A stretch of DNA of 64,000 nucleotides, taken from positions 2,757,001 to 2,821,000 of the forward strand of contig NZ_CP007031.1 of NCBI RefSeq assembly GCF_000224005.2, written 5' to 3'. The notes beneath the pieces were generated by a model. It worked only from the letters and a program-made list of their open reading frames with translations, made no database searches and had not been told where the DNA came from. This stretch comes from Marichromatium purpuratum 984. GTDB taxonomy: Bacteria > Pseudomonadota > Gammaproteobacteria > Chromatiales > Chromatiaceae. A program made the position numbers and the translations under genes. Positions 10,171 to 19,328 of the stretch are shown piece after piece; the first letter of the stretch is position 1, and each line of letters begins with the position of its first letter.

Positions 10171-10195
10171 CCGCCCCGGCCGCGCGCCGGGGCGG
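10171..10195 (+). terminator. GC-rich hairpin downstream of malate synthase
   Basis: CCGCCCCGGC (10171-10180) pairs perfectly with GCCGGGGCGG (10186-10195) around a 5-base loop, 10 bp past the glcB stop. No clear T-run follows, but position and stem strength favour a terminator. Confidence 0.55.
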
Positions 10196-10357
10196 AACAT
10201 CTCCAGCCCGCGCCTACACTAAGTCGGTACCGGTCCCGGTCCGCCACCCGCCGTGCGACCGGCGCGGGTCGCCCCAGCCTGGCCCGCGCGGAGCCGTCCA
10301 TCAGGGAAGAGCCGTCAGCGACAACGGGCGGCAGCCAACCACCACAGGAGCCAAGCC

Positions 10358-10699
10358 ATGACCGCTACCCAGATCGCCGGTCGAGCGCTGGAGTTCGACA
10401 AGAAGGGACACCTGGTGCACTTCGAGGACTGGGACCGCGAACTCGCCGAGGCCCTGGCCGAGGAGGAAGGACTGACCCTCGGCGAGTGCCACTGGAAGGT
10501 GATCGAATTCCTCCGCGCCTACTACGCGATGCACGAGATCCCGCCCTCGCCCAAGGTGGTGATCCGCAGCATCGGCAGCGAGGTCTCGGCCCACGTCCCC
10601 TGCACCCGCAAGCACCTCGAGGGGCTGTTCCCCGGCGGCGGCTGCAAGCAGGCCTGCCGGATCGCCGGACTGCCGCGCTACTATTGTCACTCCTGCTGA
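10358..10699 (+). CDS. TusE/DsrC-family sulfur-relay protein with Cys-rich tail
   Basis: This 113-aa protein belongs to the TusE/DsrC/DsvC family of small sulfur carriers, which accept persulfide from TusBCD/DsrEFH-type donors or act with dissimilatory sulfite reductase. Family marks are the FDKKGHLVHFEDWD start, HWKVIEFLRAYY, and the C-terminal GGGCKQACRIAGLPRYYCHSC. Classical DsrC ends with two cysteines 11 residues apart in a GLP arm. Here C100 and C110 are 10 apart, and C96 and C113 are extra, giving four tail cysteines. The ATG at 10358 has AGGAG 7 bases upstream. It is followed after a hairpin by a thioredoxin-like gene, which could act on the tail disulfides. It is a paralogue rather than canonical DsrC; whether it binds Dsr proteins is unknown. 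Confidence 0.82.
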   Translation: MTATQIAGRALEFDKKGHLVHFEDWDRELAEALAEEEGLTLGECHWKVIEFLRAYYAMHEIPPSPKVVIRSIGSEVSAHVPCTRKHLEGLFPGGGCKQACRIAGLPRYYCHSC

Positions 10700-10709
10700 C
10701 CCGATGAGC

Positions 10710-10730
10710 CGGGGCGCGCGACGCGCCCCG
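10710..10730 (+). terminator. Hairpin between tusE-like and thioredoxin-like genes
   Basis: CGGGGCGCG (10710-10718) pairs perfectly with CGCGCCCCG (10722-10730) around a 3-base loop, about 10 bp after the tusE-like stop and 10 bp before the next start. There is no T-run. It may be a terminator or an mRNA-stabilising stem. Confidence 0.4.
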
Positions 10731-10740
10731 CCCCGAGCCG

Positions 10741-11307
10741 ATGACCACACCCACCGACGCGAAGAAACCACGCCGCCGCCAGCTGTGGCGCTGGGGCCTC
10801 AACCTGCTGCTGTTCGTCGCCGCGCTCCAGGCGATCGACTGGTGGAAGACCCGGCCGCTGCCGAGCGGCGAGGCGCCACCGCTGCAGGGCATCGCCCTCG
10901 ACGGCGAGAGACGCGCGCTCGCCGACTATCGCGGCGCGCCACTGCTGGTGCACTTCTGGGCGAGCTGGTGCCCGATCTGCCGGGTCAGCGAGGGCGCGAT
11001 CGCCGCCGTCGCCGAGAACCACCAGGTGCTGACGGTGGCGATGCAGTCCGGCAGCGACGCCGACATCGCCGCCTATCTCGACGCCCAGGGGCTCGATCTG
11101 GCGGTCATTCCCGACCCCGACGGGGCGATCGCCGCGCGCTGGGGCGTCGGTGCGGTGCCCACCAGCTTCGTGCTCGACGCCACGGGCGCCATCCACAGCT
11201 CGACCATGGGGCTGAGCACCGCCCCGGGGCTGCGCGCCCGACTGTGGGCGGCGGCACAGGGCGCACCCGCGGCGGAGACTTTGCCGGCCCCCGCGGCTCG
11301 CCTATAA
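10741..11307 (+). CDS. Membrane-anchored thioredoxin-like protein (TlpA/DsbE type)
   Basis: The 188-aa protein has a basic N-terminus, one membrane segment at about residues 18-34 and then a periplasmic thioredoxin fold. The active site is WASWCPIC (Cys77, Cys80), and the conserved cis-proline loop appears as GVGAVPTSFVLD near residue 140. This arrangement fits TlpA/ResA/DsbE-like disulfide oxidoreductases, which reduce or rearrange disulfides in periplasmic or cytochrome-c-related proteins. CPIC is an uncommon dithiol centre; the CPxC pattern leans towards reductases. The frame begins at ATG 10741, immediately after the hairpin. It lies between a Cys-rich sulfur-relay protein and a Cys-tailed FmdB-like protein, so thiol chemistry is a common thread, but partners cannot be deduced. 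Confidence 0.82.
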   Translation: MTTPTDAKKPRRRQLWRWGLNLLLFVAALQAIDWWKTRPLPSGEAPPLQGIALDGERRALADYRGAPLLVHFWASWCPICRVSEGAIAAVAENHQVLTVAMQSGSDADIAAYLDAQGLDLAVIPDPDGAIAARWGVGAVPTSFVLDATGAIHSSTMGLSTAPGLRARLWAAAQGAPAAETLPAPAARL

Positions 11308-11358
11308 TCACCCGCATTAGCATTCACCGATATACCAGACCAGACACGGAGTGCAGCG

Positions 11359-11616
11359 ATGCCGACCTACGACTACCGTTGCGATGCCAACGATCGGGTG
11401 ATCGAAGTCAGCCACCGCATGAGCGAAACCCTCTCGACCTGGGGCGAACTGTGCGCGCGCGCCGGCCTCGAGCCCGGCGACACCGCGCCCGAGGCGCCGG
11501 TACACCGTCTCGCCACCGGCGGCAACCTGGTGGCGAGCACCAACCTCGGCAGCGGCACCGCCCCGGCCTGTTGCCCCAGCGGCAGCTGCTGCAGCAACGG
11601 CATGTGCGGGCTCTGA
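11359..11616 (+). CDS. FmdB-like small protein with Cys-rich C-terminus
   Basis: The 85-aa product starts MPTYDYRCDAND, like FmdB-type zinc-ribbon proteins (MPTYEYRC). The usual partner cysteines are missing: CxxC has become CDAND, and the next Cys lies in GELCARAG. The C-terminus is instead strongly Cys-rich (ACCPSGSCCSNGMCGL, six cysteines in 16 residues) and could bind a metal or form disulfides. A GGAG ribosome site lies about 10 bases before the ATG. Its role is unknown; FmdB relatives were described as regulators of formamidase and many have no established function. It is probably transcribed with, or just downstream of, the thioredoxin-like gene. Confidence 0.7.
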   Translation: MPTYDYRCDANDRVIEVSHRMSETLSTWGELCARAGLEPGDTAPEAPVHRLATGGNLVASTNLGSGTAPACCPSGSCCSNGMCGL

Positions 11617-11638
11617 GCCACGTCACGGCGCCGGGCGC

Positions 11639-12510
11639 TCAGCGCCCGCGCGCCACCAACCACCCGGCGAGCAGGATCGCCCCGCTCCCCAGCAGTTCAC
11701 GCCAGCCCAGCGCCTCGCCGGCCAACCAGGCCGCGGACGTCACCCCCACCACCAGCTCGAGCAGCAACACCAGCGACGACAGCGCCAACGGCAGGCGCGT
11801 CATGCCGTACTGCAACGCGGCCATCATCAGCCCCACCCAAAGCGCACCGACCGACAGCGCGACCAGCACCGGCGCGAGCGCCGAGGGCGGCGGGGTCCCC
11901 AACGCCAGCGCCAACCCCACCGCCAGCGGCGGCGCCAGCGCCCAGGCGGCGAGGTTGCGCACCGCCGCCGGCAGCGCGCGCGCGGCGCGCACCTGCACCG
12001 TGGTCAGCGCGAAGCCGACCCCGGCGACCAAGCCGAGGGCGGCGCCCCGCCCCGCATCGTCCCCGGCGAGCGCGGCACCGCCGAGCAGCGTCCACACCCC
12101 GAGCAGCGCCACCACCAGCGCTGCCAGGGTGCGGCGCCTCGGGCGCTCGCCGAGCAGCGCCCAGCCGAGCAGCAGGGTCCACAGCGGGGCGAGATAGAAG
12201 AGGATCAGCACCGGTGCCACCGCGCTCTCGAGCACCCCGAGGCTGACGGCGAGCACCGAGCCCGCGGCGCTCGCGCCGATGCCGAGCAGCCGCCAGGGCG
12301 CGCGCCGCGCCACCGCCAGCTGGTCGCGGGCGAACCACAGCCCGATCAGCGCCGCGCCGCCATAGAAGAGCGCCACCGCCCAGGGCCCGTCGACCCCGGC
12401 GCCGGTCACCAATCGCAGCGGCAGCCAGTAGAGTCCGCACAGGGTGGCGCCGAAGACCAGCGCGAGCAGCGCCCGGCGACGCGCTGCGATGACGGGATCG
12501 GCGCGCGACA

Positions 12511-12511
<1 letters not shown>
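11639..12511 (-). CDS. EamA/DMT-superfamily transporter
   Basis: The 290-aa protein has about ten hydrophobic helices in two tandem halves, the standard EamA layout of the drug/metabolite transporter superfamily. These inner-membrane proteins usually export amino acids, nucleobases or other metabolites. The first half includes ALFYGGAALIGLWFARDQL and the second half LFYLAPLWTLLLGWALLGERP, which is the typical helix-loop after the repeat boundary; near the end is a WLAGEALGWRELLGSGAIL stretch like the canonical LGE(x)5G motif. The start overlaps the stop of the upstream DegS-like protease by one base (TGATG), so the two are translationally coupled. The substrate cannot be inferred. Confidence 0.85.
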
Positions 12512-13668
<1,157 letters not shown>

Positions 13669-13729
13669 GGCGATGGCCGGCCGGTTGCGTCGGTCAGCAA
13701 TTGTATACCGGCGCCGCTCATCGGTGGCC

Positions 13730-14803
13730 TCAGGCCGGACTCGGCGGACCGCCCTCGACGCCGGAGCGCGGCCAGGACGAGAGGATCGCCTTGACCAGGG
13801 TCGCCAACGGGATAGCGAAGAACACCCCCCAGAAGCCCCACAGTCCGCCGAACACCAAGATGGCAACGATGATCGCCACCGGGTGCAGATTGACCACCTC
13901 GGAGAACAGCAGCGGCACCAGTACGTTGCCGTCGAGTGCCTGGATGATGAAATAGGCCACCGTCAGCCAGGCGAAGGACGGTCCCCAGCCCCACTGGAAC
14001 CAGGCCACCAGCAGCACCGGCACGGTGACCACCGAGGCGCCGATGTAGGGGATGATCACCGACAGTCCCACCAGCAGCGAGAGCAGCATCGCGTAGTTCA
14101 GGCCGAAGGCGTAGAAAGTGGCGTAGCTCACCCCCCAGACCACCAGGATCTCCCAGACCTTGCCGCGCACATAGTTGGAGATCTCGCGGTCGACGTCCTT
14201 CCACACGTGCCCGGCGATCCCGCGATGACGCGGCAGCAGACGACGGAACCAGTCGAGGATCAGGTCCTTGTCCTTGAGAAAGAAGAACACCAGCAGCGGC
14301 ATCAGGATCAGATAGACCATCACCGTGATCACCCCCACCACGCTCGCCAATGACCAGGACAGCACCTGTTGGCCGAAGGAGATGACCTCAGAGCGGATCG
14401 CGGCGATCAGCTCCTCGATCTGCTCGACGGTGATCAGCTCCGGGTATTCCTGCGGCAGCGCCAGCAGCGCGTCGGTGCCCTCGGCGATCATCGAAGGCAA
14501 CTGCTGGACCAACTCGGTGATCTGACGCGAGACCAGCGGCATCACCCCGAACAGCACCAGGGCGACGAAGGCGATGAACAGCAGATAGACCACCAGCACG
14601 GCGGGCAGGCGCGGCAGACCGCGCCGCTCGAAATAGCCGGCGAGCCCCTCGAGCAGATAGGCGATGACGATGCTCGCGAGCACCGGCGCGAGCGCGTCGC
14701 CGAGGAAGAAGACCACGGCGAAGACCACCAGCAACAGCAGCGCGAGAAACACCACCTGGGGGTCGGAGAAGTGACGACGGAACCAGTCGGCGATGATGTT
14801 CAT
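13730..14803 (-). CDS. AI-2E family (PerM/YdiK-like) transporter
   Basis: The 357-aa membrane protein has the pattern of the AI-2E exporter superfamily: two or three N-terminal helices, a soluble helical stretch around residues 85-150 (LVQQLPSMIAEGTDALL), then about five helices including LGLSVIIPYIGASVVTVP and the C-terminal LVPLLFSEVVNLHPVAIIVAIL. These are features of PerM-like permeases. Some members export autoinducer-2 and others antiport sodium or protons; the substrate here is unknown. It starts 13 bases after the stop of the small upstream ORF and ends about 60 bases before the DegS-like gene, so the minus-strand genes from 15.2 to 11.6 kb may form one transcription unit. Confidence 0.87.
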   Translation of the reverse strand: MNIIADWFRRHFSDPQVVFLALLLLVVFAVVFFLGDALAPVLASIVIAYLLEGLAGYFERRGLPRLPAVLVVYLLFIAFVALVLFGVMPLVSRQITELVQQLPSMIAEGTDALLALPQEYPELITVEQIEELIAAIRSEVISFGQQVLSWSLASVVGVITVMVYLILMPLLVFFFLKDKDLILDWFRRLLPRHRGIAGHVWKDVDREISNYVRGKVWEILVVWGVSYATFYAFGLNYAMLLSLLVGLSVIIPYIGASVVTVPVLLVAWFQWGWGPSFAWLTVAYFIIQALDGNVLVPLLFSEVVNLHPVAIIVAILVFGGLWGFWGVFFAIPLATLVKAILSSWPRSGVEGGPPSPA

Positions 14804-14815
14804 GGGTCGAGGTGC

Positions 14816-15202
14816 TCAATCCTGCACGGGCGCAGCCGCCCGCAATTGCTGATAGTGGCGTTCGAACAGGGCCTCCAGGTCGTCGATCACCGCAGATGCC
14901 GGACGCCCCTGCAGCACGTGCTCGGACATCAGCGCCGAGGTCTCCTCAAGCATGGCCGCGCGATCGAGCATGGGATAGCCGCGCGACAGACGCTTGATCG
15001 CCGCCACCACGCGCTCGTCCTCGGGGCGCGGCTCGGGGTTGGGTTCGGGCTCGAGGGCACCTGCCTCGTCCACCCCACCGGCGCGATCGACGAGGAACTC
15101 GGCGAAGGCGAGCAGGGTCTCGCGCTCGGCGGCGGGCAGCACGCGGAACAGTCGCAGCAGCCGGGCGGCGGGTTCGGAGCGTGGGGTGAGCGGCGTCAGC
15201 AT
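14816..15202 (-). CDS. Small conserved-looking hypothetical protein
   Basis: The 128-aa protein (from the ATG at 15202; a GTG at 15226 would add 8 residues) is helical and soluble. The motif LPAAERETLLAFAEFLVDRAG resembles the short helical segment of DUF2281-like and similar small proteins. The second half (YPMLDRAAMLEETSALMSEHVLQGRPASAVIDDLEALFERHYQQL) is a strongly amphipathic helix pair. I do not recognise a function. It lies 13 bases upstream of the AI-2E gene on the same strand, suggesting co-expression. Codon use matches the neighbours. Confidence 0.6.
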   Translation of the reverse strand: MLTPLTPRSEPAARLLRLFRVLPAAERETLLAFAEFLVDRAGGVDEAGALEPEPNPEPRPEDERVVAAIKRLSRGYPMLDRAAMLEETSALMSEHVLQGRPASAVIDDLEALFERHYQQLRAAAPVQD

Positions 15203-15281
15203 GCGCGCGCGCCTCGCCCGGGGCACCGCCGACCGTGCCGCGCCGGCTCACTCGACGCGGCACGACGGACGTGGAGCAGAA

Positions 15282-16199
15282 TCATGATTCGTCCTGGGAC
15301 TGATAGTGGACCTGGAAGTAGGTGCGCGCGAAGTCGAACAGCTCGTCCACCACGCGCAACCGGAACTTCTGTTTCTGGTGCACGAATGAGAACGGACGAT
15401 ACAGCGGGGGGTCAAGCGGAACGGCCGCCAGGGTGCCGAGCTTGAGTTCCTTGGCGATGGTGGCGCTGGAGAGCACCGAGACCCCCATCCCGGCCTCGAC
15501 CGCGCCCTTCACCGCCTCCGGGCTACCCAGCTCCAGCACCACCTTGAGCGCCTCGAGACAGAAGCCCTGTTCGCGCAGGTACTCACGGATCACATTACGC
15601 GTCCCCGACCCCTCCTCGCGACAGATAAACGGATGTTCGAGCAGACGCTCGAAGGGGACCGCTTCGAGCGCGGCGAGCGGGTGCCCCGGGGGCATGATCG
15701 CCACCAGGCGATCGCGCTGACAGGATTCGACGACCAGGTTCTTGTTGCCCACCGGGGCTTCGACGATGCCGAGATCGATAGCGTTGGTCTCGACCAGCGA
15801 CACCACGGTATCGGTGTTGGCGACCTTGAGCTGGATGGAGACGTCGGGATAGCGCGCCTTGAACTCACCGAGCAAGGGGGGCAGCAGATATTCGGCGATG
15901 GTGGTGCTGGCGCCGACGGTGAGGGTACCGCTGACCTCGCCGGTGATCTCGCGTACCGCGTTCTCCATCTCAGCATAGAGTTCGAAGATACGGTCGGCGG
16001 CCTCGTAGACCACACGTCCGGCGTCGGTCAGGCTGATGCGGTTGTGGGTACGATCGAACAATCGGGTGTCGAACTGCTCCTCAAGCTGGCGCACCTGGAA
16101 GGTGACCGCCGGCTGAGTCATGTGCAGGGCCTCGGCTGCCTTGGTGAAACTCAACAAGCGGGCAACCGTGTGGAACACCTGGAGTCTGCGATCCGCCAT
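15282..16199 (-). CDS. LysR-family transcriptional regulator
   Basis: The 305-aa protein is a full-length LysR-type regulator. The winged HTH is at residues 1-65 (LLSFTKAAEALHMTQPAVTFQVRQLEEQFDTRLFDR). The periplasmic-binding-protein-like effector domain starts near residue 90 (SGTLTVGASTTIAEYLLPPLL). The effector half resembles CysB/CbbR/YeiE-type regulators that read sulfur or carbon metabolites, but I cannot name its ligand. It is divergent from the FadL-like porin across a 410-bp gap containing the AT-rich stretch that should hold its promoter and autoregulatory site. LysR regulators often control the divergent gene, so the porin is a candidate target. Confidence 0.88.
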   Translation of the reverse strand: MADRRLQVFHTVARLLSFTKAAEALHMTQPAVTFQVRQLEEQFDTRLFDRTHNRISLTDAGRVVYEAADRIFELYAEMENAVREITGEVSGTLTVGASTTIAEYLLPPLLGEFKARYPDVSIQLKVANTDTVVSLVETNAIDLGIVEAPVGNKNLVVESCQRDRLVAIMPPGHPLAALEAVPFERLLEHPFICREEGSGTRNVIREYLREQGFCLEALKVVLELGSPEAVKGAVEAGMGVSVLSSATIAKELKLGTLAAVPLDPPLYRPFSFVHQKQKFRLRVVDELFDFARTYFQVHYQSQDES

Positions 16200-16609
16200 C
16201 TCGATCCGGGCCTGATCCGATTTAACTGAATAAAAAATGCTTATATCACAATGAAATGATATCTACACCCCCGAGACCACCCATTCCGTTCGAGCGGCAC
16301 CAATGTACACCCTAAGTATCCGCTCGATGTATGCGCCGATGATTCCCCCGATCCATGGGTGGATTAGCGTCAGCGCTTCGCATACAGTTGTGCGCCGCCG
16401 CCCGGGAGTAACAGATCGGCAACATGGCGCAACCCGTATCCCATCCGTGCGCCCGCTGCCTGTCGGCGGTTCTCGCGAACCCGCTGTTTCGCCCGACCGG
16501 CCCCGCGGTCGAGAAGACCGTCCCGAGACGGCACCGACACGGTCACCGGCCAACAGAGATCACCGTCGATTCGACCTCATCCAGAGACAGCAAGCACAGA
16601 GGGATATCC
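16200..16609. promoter_or_regulatory. Divergent promoter region of lysR and fadL-like genes
   Basis: This 410-bp region carries no convincing ORF. Bases 16220-16265 are distinctly AT-rich (for example GAATAAAAAATGC, TTATATCACAATG) and are the likely promoter and LysR-binding area. A T-N11-A motif could not be assigned with confidence. The remainder is ordinary GC-rich leader ahead of the porin. Confidence 0.5.
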
Positions 16610-17902
16610 ATGTTCCAACGCCAGCTCCCCCATGCGGTCGCCCTGACCGCAGCCGTCGGCGCACTCGCCGTCCAGGCCCCGGCACAAGCCGCCGGCTTCG
16701 CCCTGCCCGAGGCCTCGATCGCCGGTCTCGGTACCGCCAATGCCATGGTCGCCAATCCCGACGAGACCGGTGCCTTCGCCTACAATCCGGCGGCGATCGC
16801 CTTTCATGACAACTCGAGCATTGCCGCCGGCGGGCTGCTGATCAGTCCATCCTTCTCGGTGCGCACCGCCAGCGGCGAGCACGAGAGCCAGGGCGCCGAC
16901 TGGCTCGCCACCCCGCAGCTGCAGATCGCCGCGCGGATCAACGAGCGCTGGAGCCTGGGGCTCGGGGTGAGCGCACCCTTCGGGCTCGAGACCCGCTGGG
17001 AGGACGGCACCTTCCCGATGGTCAGCGGCACCCGCACCCTCGCCGTCCCGGCGCCGCTCGACCCCGAGGTCCCGCTCGGTCAGCCGACCGCGAGCAAGCT
17101 CGAGGTGATCCAGATCGCCCCGACGGTCGCCTATCGCGTCAACGACACACTCAGCGTCTCGGCCGGGCTCGACCTCTACTGGGGCAAGAGCGCCAAGCTC
17201 AACTCCACCGCCGGACAGCTCAGCGGCGACGGCGCCGGTGTCGGTTTCAACCTCAGCGCGCTCTACGTCCAGGGCCCCTGGAGCCTGGGCGCCTCCTTCC
17301 ACTCCGCCTCCAGCGTCGGGCTCGACGGTCACTATGTCGTCAACAGCCAGACCTTGGTTGCGATCGGCGCCGCCGAGCAGAGCCAGGCGGCCAAGATCGA
17401 CTTCGATCTGCCCTGGCGCCTGCAGCTCGGCGTGCGCTACGAGTTCAACCCGCAGCTCGCCGTCGAGTTCGACTGGACCCGCACTGGCTGGACCGAGTTC
17501 GACACCCTGGAGATCAAGGGCCGCACCACCGGCGACCTGATCTTCGCCGACACCAATGGCTGGACCGACACCAACGCCTACCGTCTCGGCGTGACTTATC
17601 AGCTGCGTCCCGACACCCAGCTGCGCTTCGGCTATGCCTTCGACGAGACCGGCCAGGGCGATGACCACTTCAGCGCGCGCGTGCCGGACAACGACCGTCA
17701 TCTGTTCAGCATCGGCGTGGCGCACAGCCTCGACCGCGGCCTCTCGCTCGAGGCCGGCTACATGTACGTGATGGCCGAGGATCGCAACTATCGCAGCAAC
17801 ACCGCCTACAGCGGCCACGGCGTCAACGGTACCGATGCCCTCGACGGCGACTACGAGATGGATGCCCACATCTTCGGACTCGAAGTGGTCAAGGTCTTCT
17901 AG
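16610..17902 (+). CDS. FadL/OmpP1/TodX-family outer membrane porin
   Basis: The 430-aa protein has a signal peptide ending near residue 24 (VQAPAQA, then AGFALPEASIAGLG). The mature start AGFALPE...GLGTANAMVANPDETGAFAYNPAAIAF is the FadL hatch-domain signature. The rest alternates as beta strands, such as YRLGVTYQLRPDTQLRFGYAFDE, and the protein ends in EVVKVF with the terminal Phe expected of an outer-membrane barrel. FadL-type channels take up long-chain fatty acids or other hydrophobic compounds. The ATG at 16610 follows AGAGGGA; the longer open frame upstream has no signal sequence. It is divergent from a LysR gene, so substrate-linked regulation is plausible. Confidence 0.9.
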   Translation: MFQRQLPHAVALTAAVGALAVQAPAQAAGFALPEASIAGLGTANAMVANPDETGAFAYNPAAIAFHDNSSIAAGGLLISPSFSVRTASGEHESQGADWLATPQLQIAARINERWSLGLGVSAPFGLETRWEDGTFPMVSGTRTLAVPAPLDPEVPLGQPTASKLEVIQIAPTVAYRVNDTLSVSAGLDLYWGKSAKLNSTAGQLSGDGAGVGFNLSALYVQGPWSLGASFHSASSVGLDGHYVVNSQTLVAIGAAEQSQAAKIDFDLPWRLQLGVRYEFNPQLAVEFDWTRTGWTEFDTLEIKGRTTGDLIFADTNGWTDTNAYRLGVTYQLRPDTQLRFGYAFDETGQGDDHFSARVPDNDRHLFSIGVAHSLDRGLSLEAGYMYVMAEDRNYRSNTAYSGHGVNGTDALDGDYEMDAHIFGLEVVKVF

Positions 17903-17948
17903 ACAGCGACAGGCGCGGACCGAGCAGCGAGCCGCGCCGGAAACGAAA

Positions 17949-17972
17949 AGCGCCGCCCATGCGGGCGGCGCT
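17949..17972 (-). terminator. Rho-independent-like terminator of the rhd-tusA-dsrE2 transcript
   Basis: AGCGCCGCCC (17949-17958) and GGGCGGCGCT (17963-17972) form a perfect 10-bp stem with a 4-base loop. Read on the minus strand, the stem is followed by TTTCGTTT, a T-rich tail, 30 bp past the dsrE2 stop. It could also stop the convergent porin transcript. Confidence 0.8.
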
Positions 17973-18001
17973 CGAAGGCAACGGCGAACGATCCGCCGAG
18001 A

Positions 18002-18481
18002 TCAGATATAGAGACAGATGTCGCTGTCGCCGGCGAACTCGAAGAAGGACGTGGCTCCCGCGTACTCGACCCCATCGATGAAGTCATCGGTATCCATGTC
18101 GAACAGATCGACGGTCATCTGACAGGCGATCAGTTTGACTTCGGCCTCGAGACAGAGTTCGCGCAGCTCCTCGACGCTCGCCACGCCCTTGCTCTGCATC
18201 TTCTTCTTCATCATCGCGGTCATCATGCCCTGCATGCCGGGCAGCGCCAGCCCCAGCACCGGGAACCACTTGTCCATGCCCAACGGCATCGGCATCCCCG
18301 GGTTGCCCAGTGGCGTGACTTCGAGCTTGGGCTCCTTCTTCAACAATTGCAGCCCGTAGAAGGTGCAGAAGATCTGGGTCTCATAGCCCAGTGCCGCCGC
18401 GGTGGATGCCAGAATGAAGGGCGGATAGGCCCAGTCGAGCGAACCCTTGGTGGCGATGATCGCCAACTTCTTGTCTTCCAT
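18002..18481 (-). CDS. dsrE2: DsrE2-type sulfurtransferase (DsrE/DsrF/DsrH-like)
   Basis: The 159-aa protein is of the DsrE2 type. It starts KKLAIIATKGSLDWAYPPFILASTAAALG, the DsrE fold strand-helix. A conserved cysteine lies in KLIACQMTVDLF (Cys120), the expected persulfide-carrying site. The middle (residues 72-91, WFPVLGLALPGMQGMMTAMM) is strongly hydrophobic, which fits reports that DsrE2 proteins associate with membranes. With rhodanese and TusA it would pass sulfane sulfur into cytoplasmic oxidation, the path described for Allochromatium vinosum rhd-tusA-dsrE2. It is the last gene of that minus-strand set, 61 bases after tusA, and is followed by a strong terminator. Confidence 0.88.
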   Translation of the reverse strand: MEDKKLAIIATKGSLDWAYPPFILASTAAALGYETQIFCTFYGLQLLKKEPKLEVTPLGNPGMPMPLGMDKWFPVLGLALPGMQGMMTAMMKKKMQSKGVASVEELRELCLEAEVKLIACQMTVDLFDMDTDDFIDGVEYAGATSFFEFAGDSDICLYI

Positions 18482-18542
18482 TCAGTCCTCCTCGTGGGTC
18501 ACATCGGGGCGCGCGGGCGACGCGCGCAACACGCCGGCGTCG

Positions 18543-18773
18543 TCAGGACTTCTTGATCAGGAAGTGGAACTTGCCTCCATCCTCCTTGGAATCCATCAGC
18601 TCATTGCCGGTCTGCTTGGCAAAGGCGTCGAAATCGCGCACCGACCCCGGGTCGGTCGCCACCACATGAAGCACCTGACCGGCACTCATCGCATTCAGGG
18701 TCTTCTTGGCGCGCAGGATCGGCAACGGACAGTTGAGACCGCTCGCGTCCAGTTCTTGGTCGAAGTCTGCCAT
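18543..18773 (-). CDS. tusA: TusA sulfur carrier protein
   Basis: TusA is a small cytoplasmic persulfide carrier. The 76-aa sequence has the hallmark DASGLNCPLPILRAKKTL, with the sulfur-carrying Cys15 in the CPxP motif, followed by VVATDPGSVRDFDAFAKQTG, the typical second half. The ATG at 18773 has GGAGG seven bases upstream; longer frames are not TusA-like. It lies between rhodanese (145 bp upstream) and dsrE2 (61 bp downstream) on the same strand. In sulfur oxidisers this protein takes sulfur from rhodanese or DsrE2 and hands it to DsrEFH/DsrC or sHdr; the Dsr genes are not in this window. Confidence 0.93.
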   Translation of the reverse strand: MADFDQELDASGLNCPLPILRAKKTLNAMSAGQVLHVVATDPGSVRDFDAFAKQTGNELMDSKEDGGKFHFLIKKS

Positions 18774-18918
18774 CGGGTACCTCCGGTTCAGGGGCTGGTG
18801 GGTGAAGGGACGGGTATGAATCCGAGGGTTCGGCGTTATAGGCGAAACCCATTGAAAAGGCAACATATCGAATTGATTAGTCGTCTTTTTCCTGATCGAA
18901 AAGGCCCTGATTCCAGGC

Positions 18919-19254
18919 TCACGCAGGTGCCACGACCGGATAACCGTGACGTGCCCAAGCAATGATCCCGCCACGCAGATTGATGACGCGGTCATAGCCC
19001 TGTTGCTGCATGTAGGCACAGGCCTGATAGGAACGCGCGCCACTGCGGCAGTAGAGCACGATATCGCGATCACGCGGCAGTTCGGCGAGACGCAGTGGAA
19101 TCAGGTGCATCGGCAATTGCATAGCATCGGGAATCATGCCCTGCGCCATTTCGGCGGGCGTGCGGATGTCGACCAGCAACTGATCCTCGCCATCGCTGAT
19201 GCGCTGCTGTAATGATTCGGAGTCGATCTCGTTGATCACCGGGGCTTCTACCAC
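18919..19254 (-). CDS. Rhodanese-like sulfurtransferase
   Basis: This 111-aa single-domain rhodanese has the motif DIRTPAEMAQG, with the domain-typical D-R pair, and the active-site loop CRSGAR with Cys69. It should transfer sulfane sulfur from thiosulfate or a persulfide such as glutathione persulfide to TusA. The start is a GTG without an evident Shine-Dalgarno; no better start exists nearby. It is the first gene of the rhd-tusA-dsrE2 set and is divergent from cysG across only 74 bp. The order matches the A. vinosum arrangement. Confidence 0.88.
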   Translation of the reverse strand: MVEAPVINEIDSESLQQRISDGEDQLLVDIRTPAEMAQGMIPDAMQLPMHLIPLRLAELPRDRDIVLYCRSGARSYQACAYMQQQGYDRVINLRGGIIAWARHGYPVVAPA

Positions 19255-19328
19255 AATTCTAAGTATTTAAGTATATTAATGACTTTTGACAACCAACTCA
19301 ATGACGCTGTGGGGCCTAAACCCCTGAG
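19255..19328. promoter_or_regulatory. Short AT-rich divergent promoter region, rhd versus cysG
   Basis: Seventy-four bp separate the two starts. The stretch 19256-19292 is markedly AT-rich (AAGTATTTAAGTATATTAATGAC) and must carry promoters for both directions. TTGACA at 19286-19291 is a candidate plus-strand -35 without a good -10; TATACT can be read on the minus strand about 15 bases before the rhd start. Confidence 0.5.

Noticed and set aside
10358-10699. Canonical DsrC of the dsr operon
   Set aside because: The tail cysteine spacing differs, two extra cysteines are present and no dsr genes adjoin it, so it is called a paralogue.
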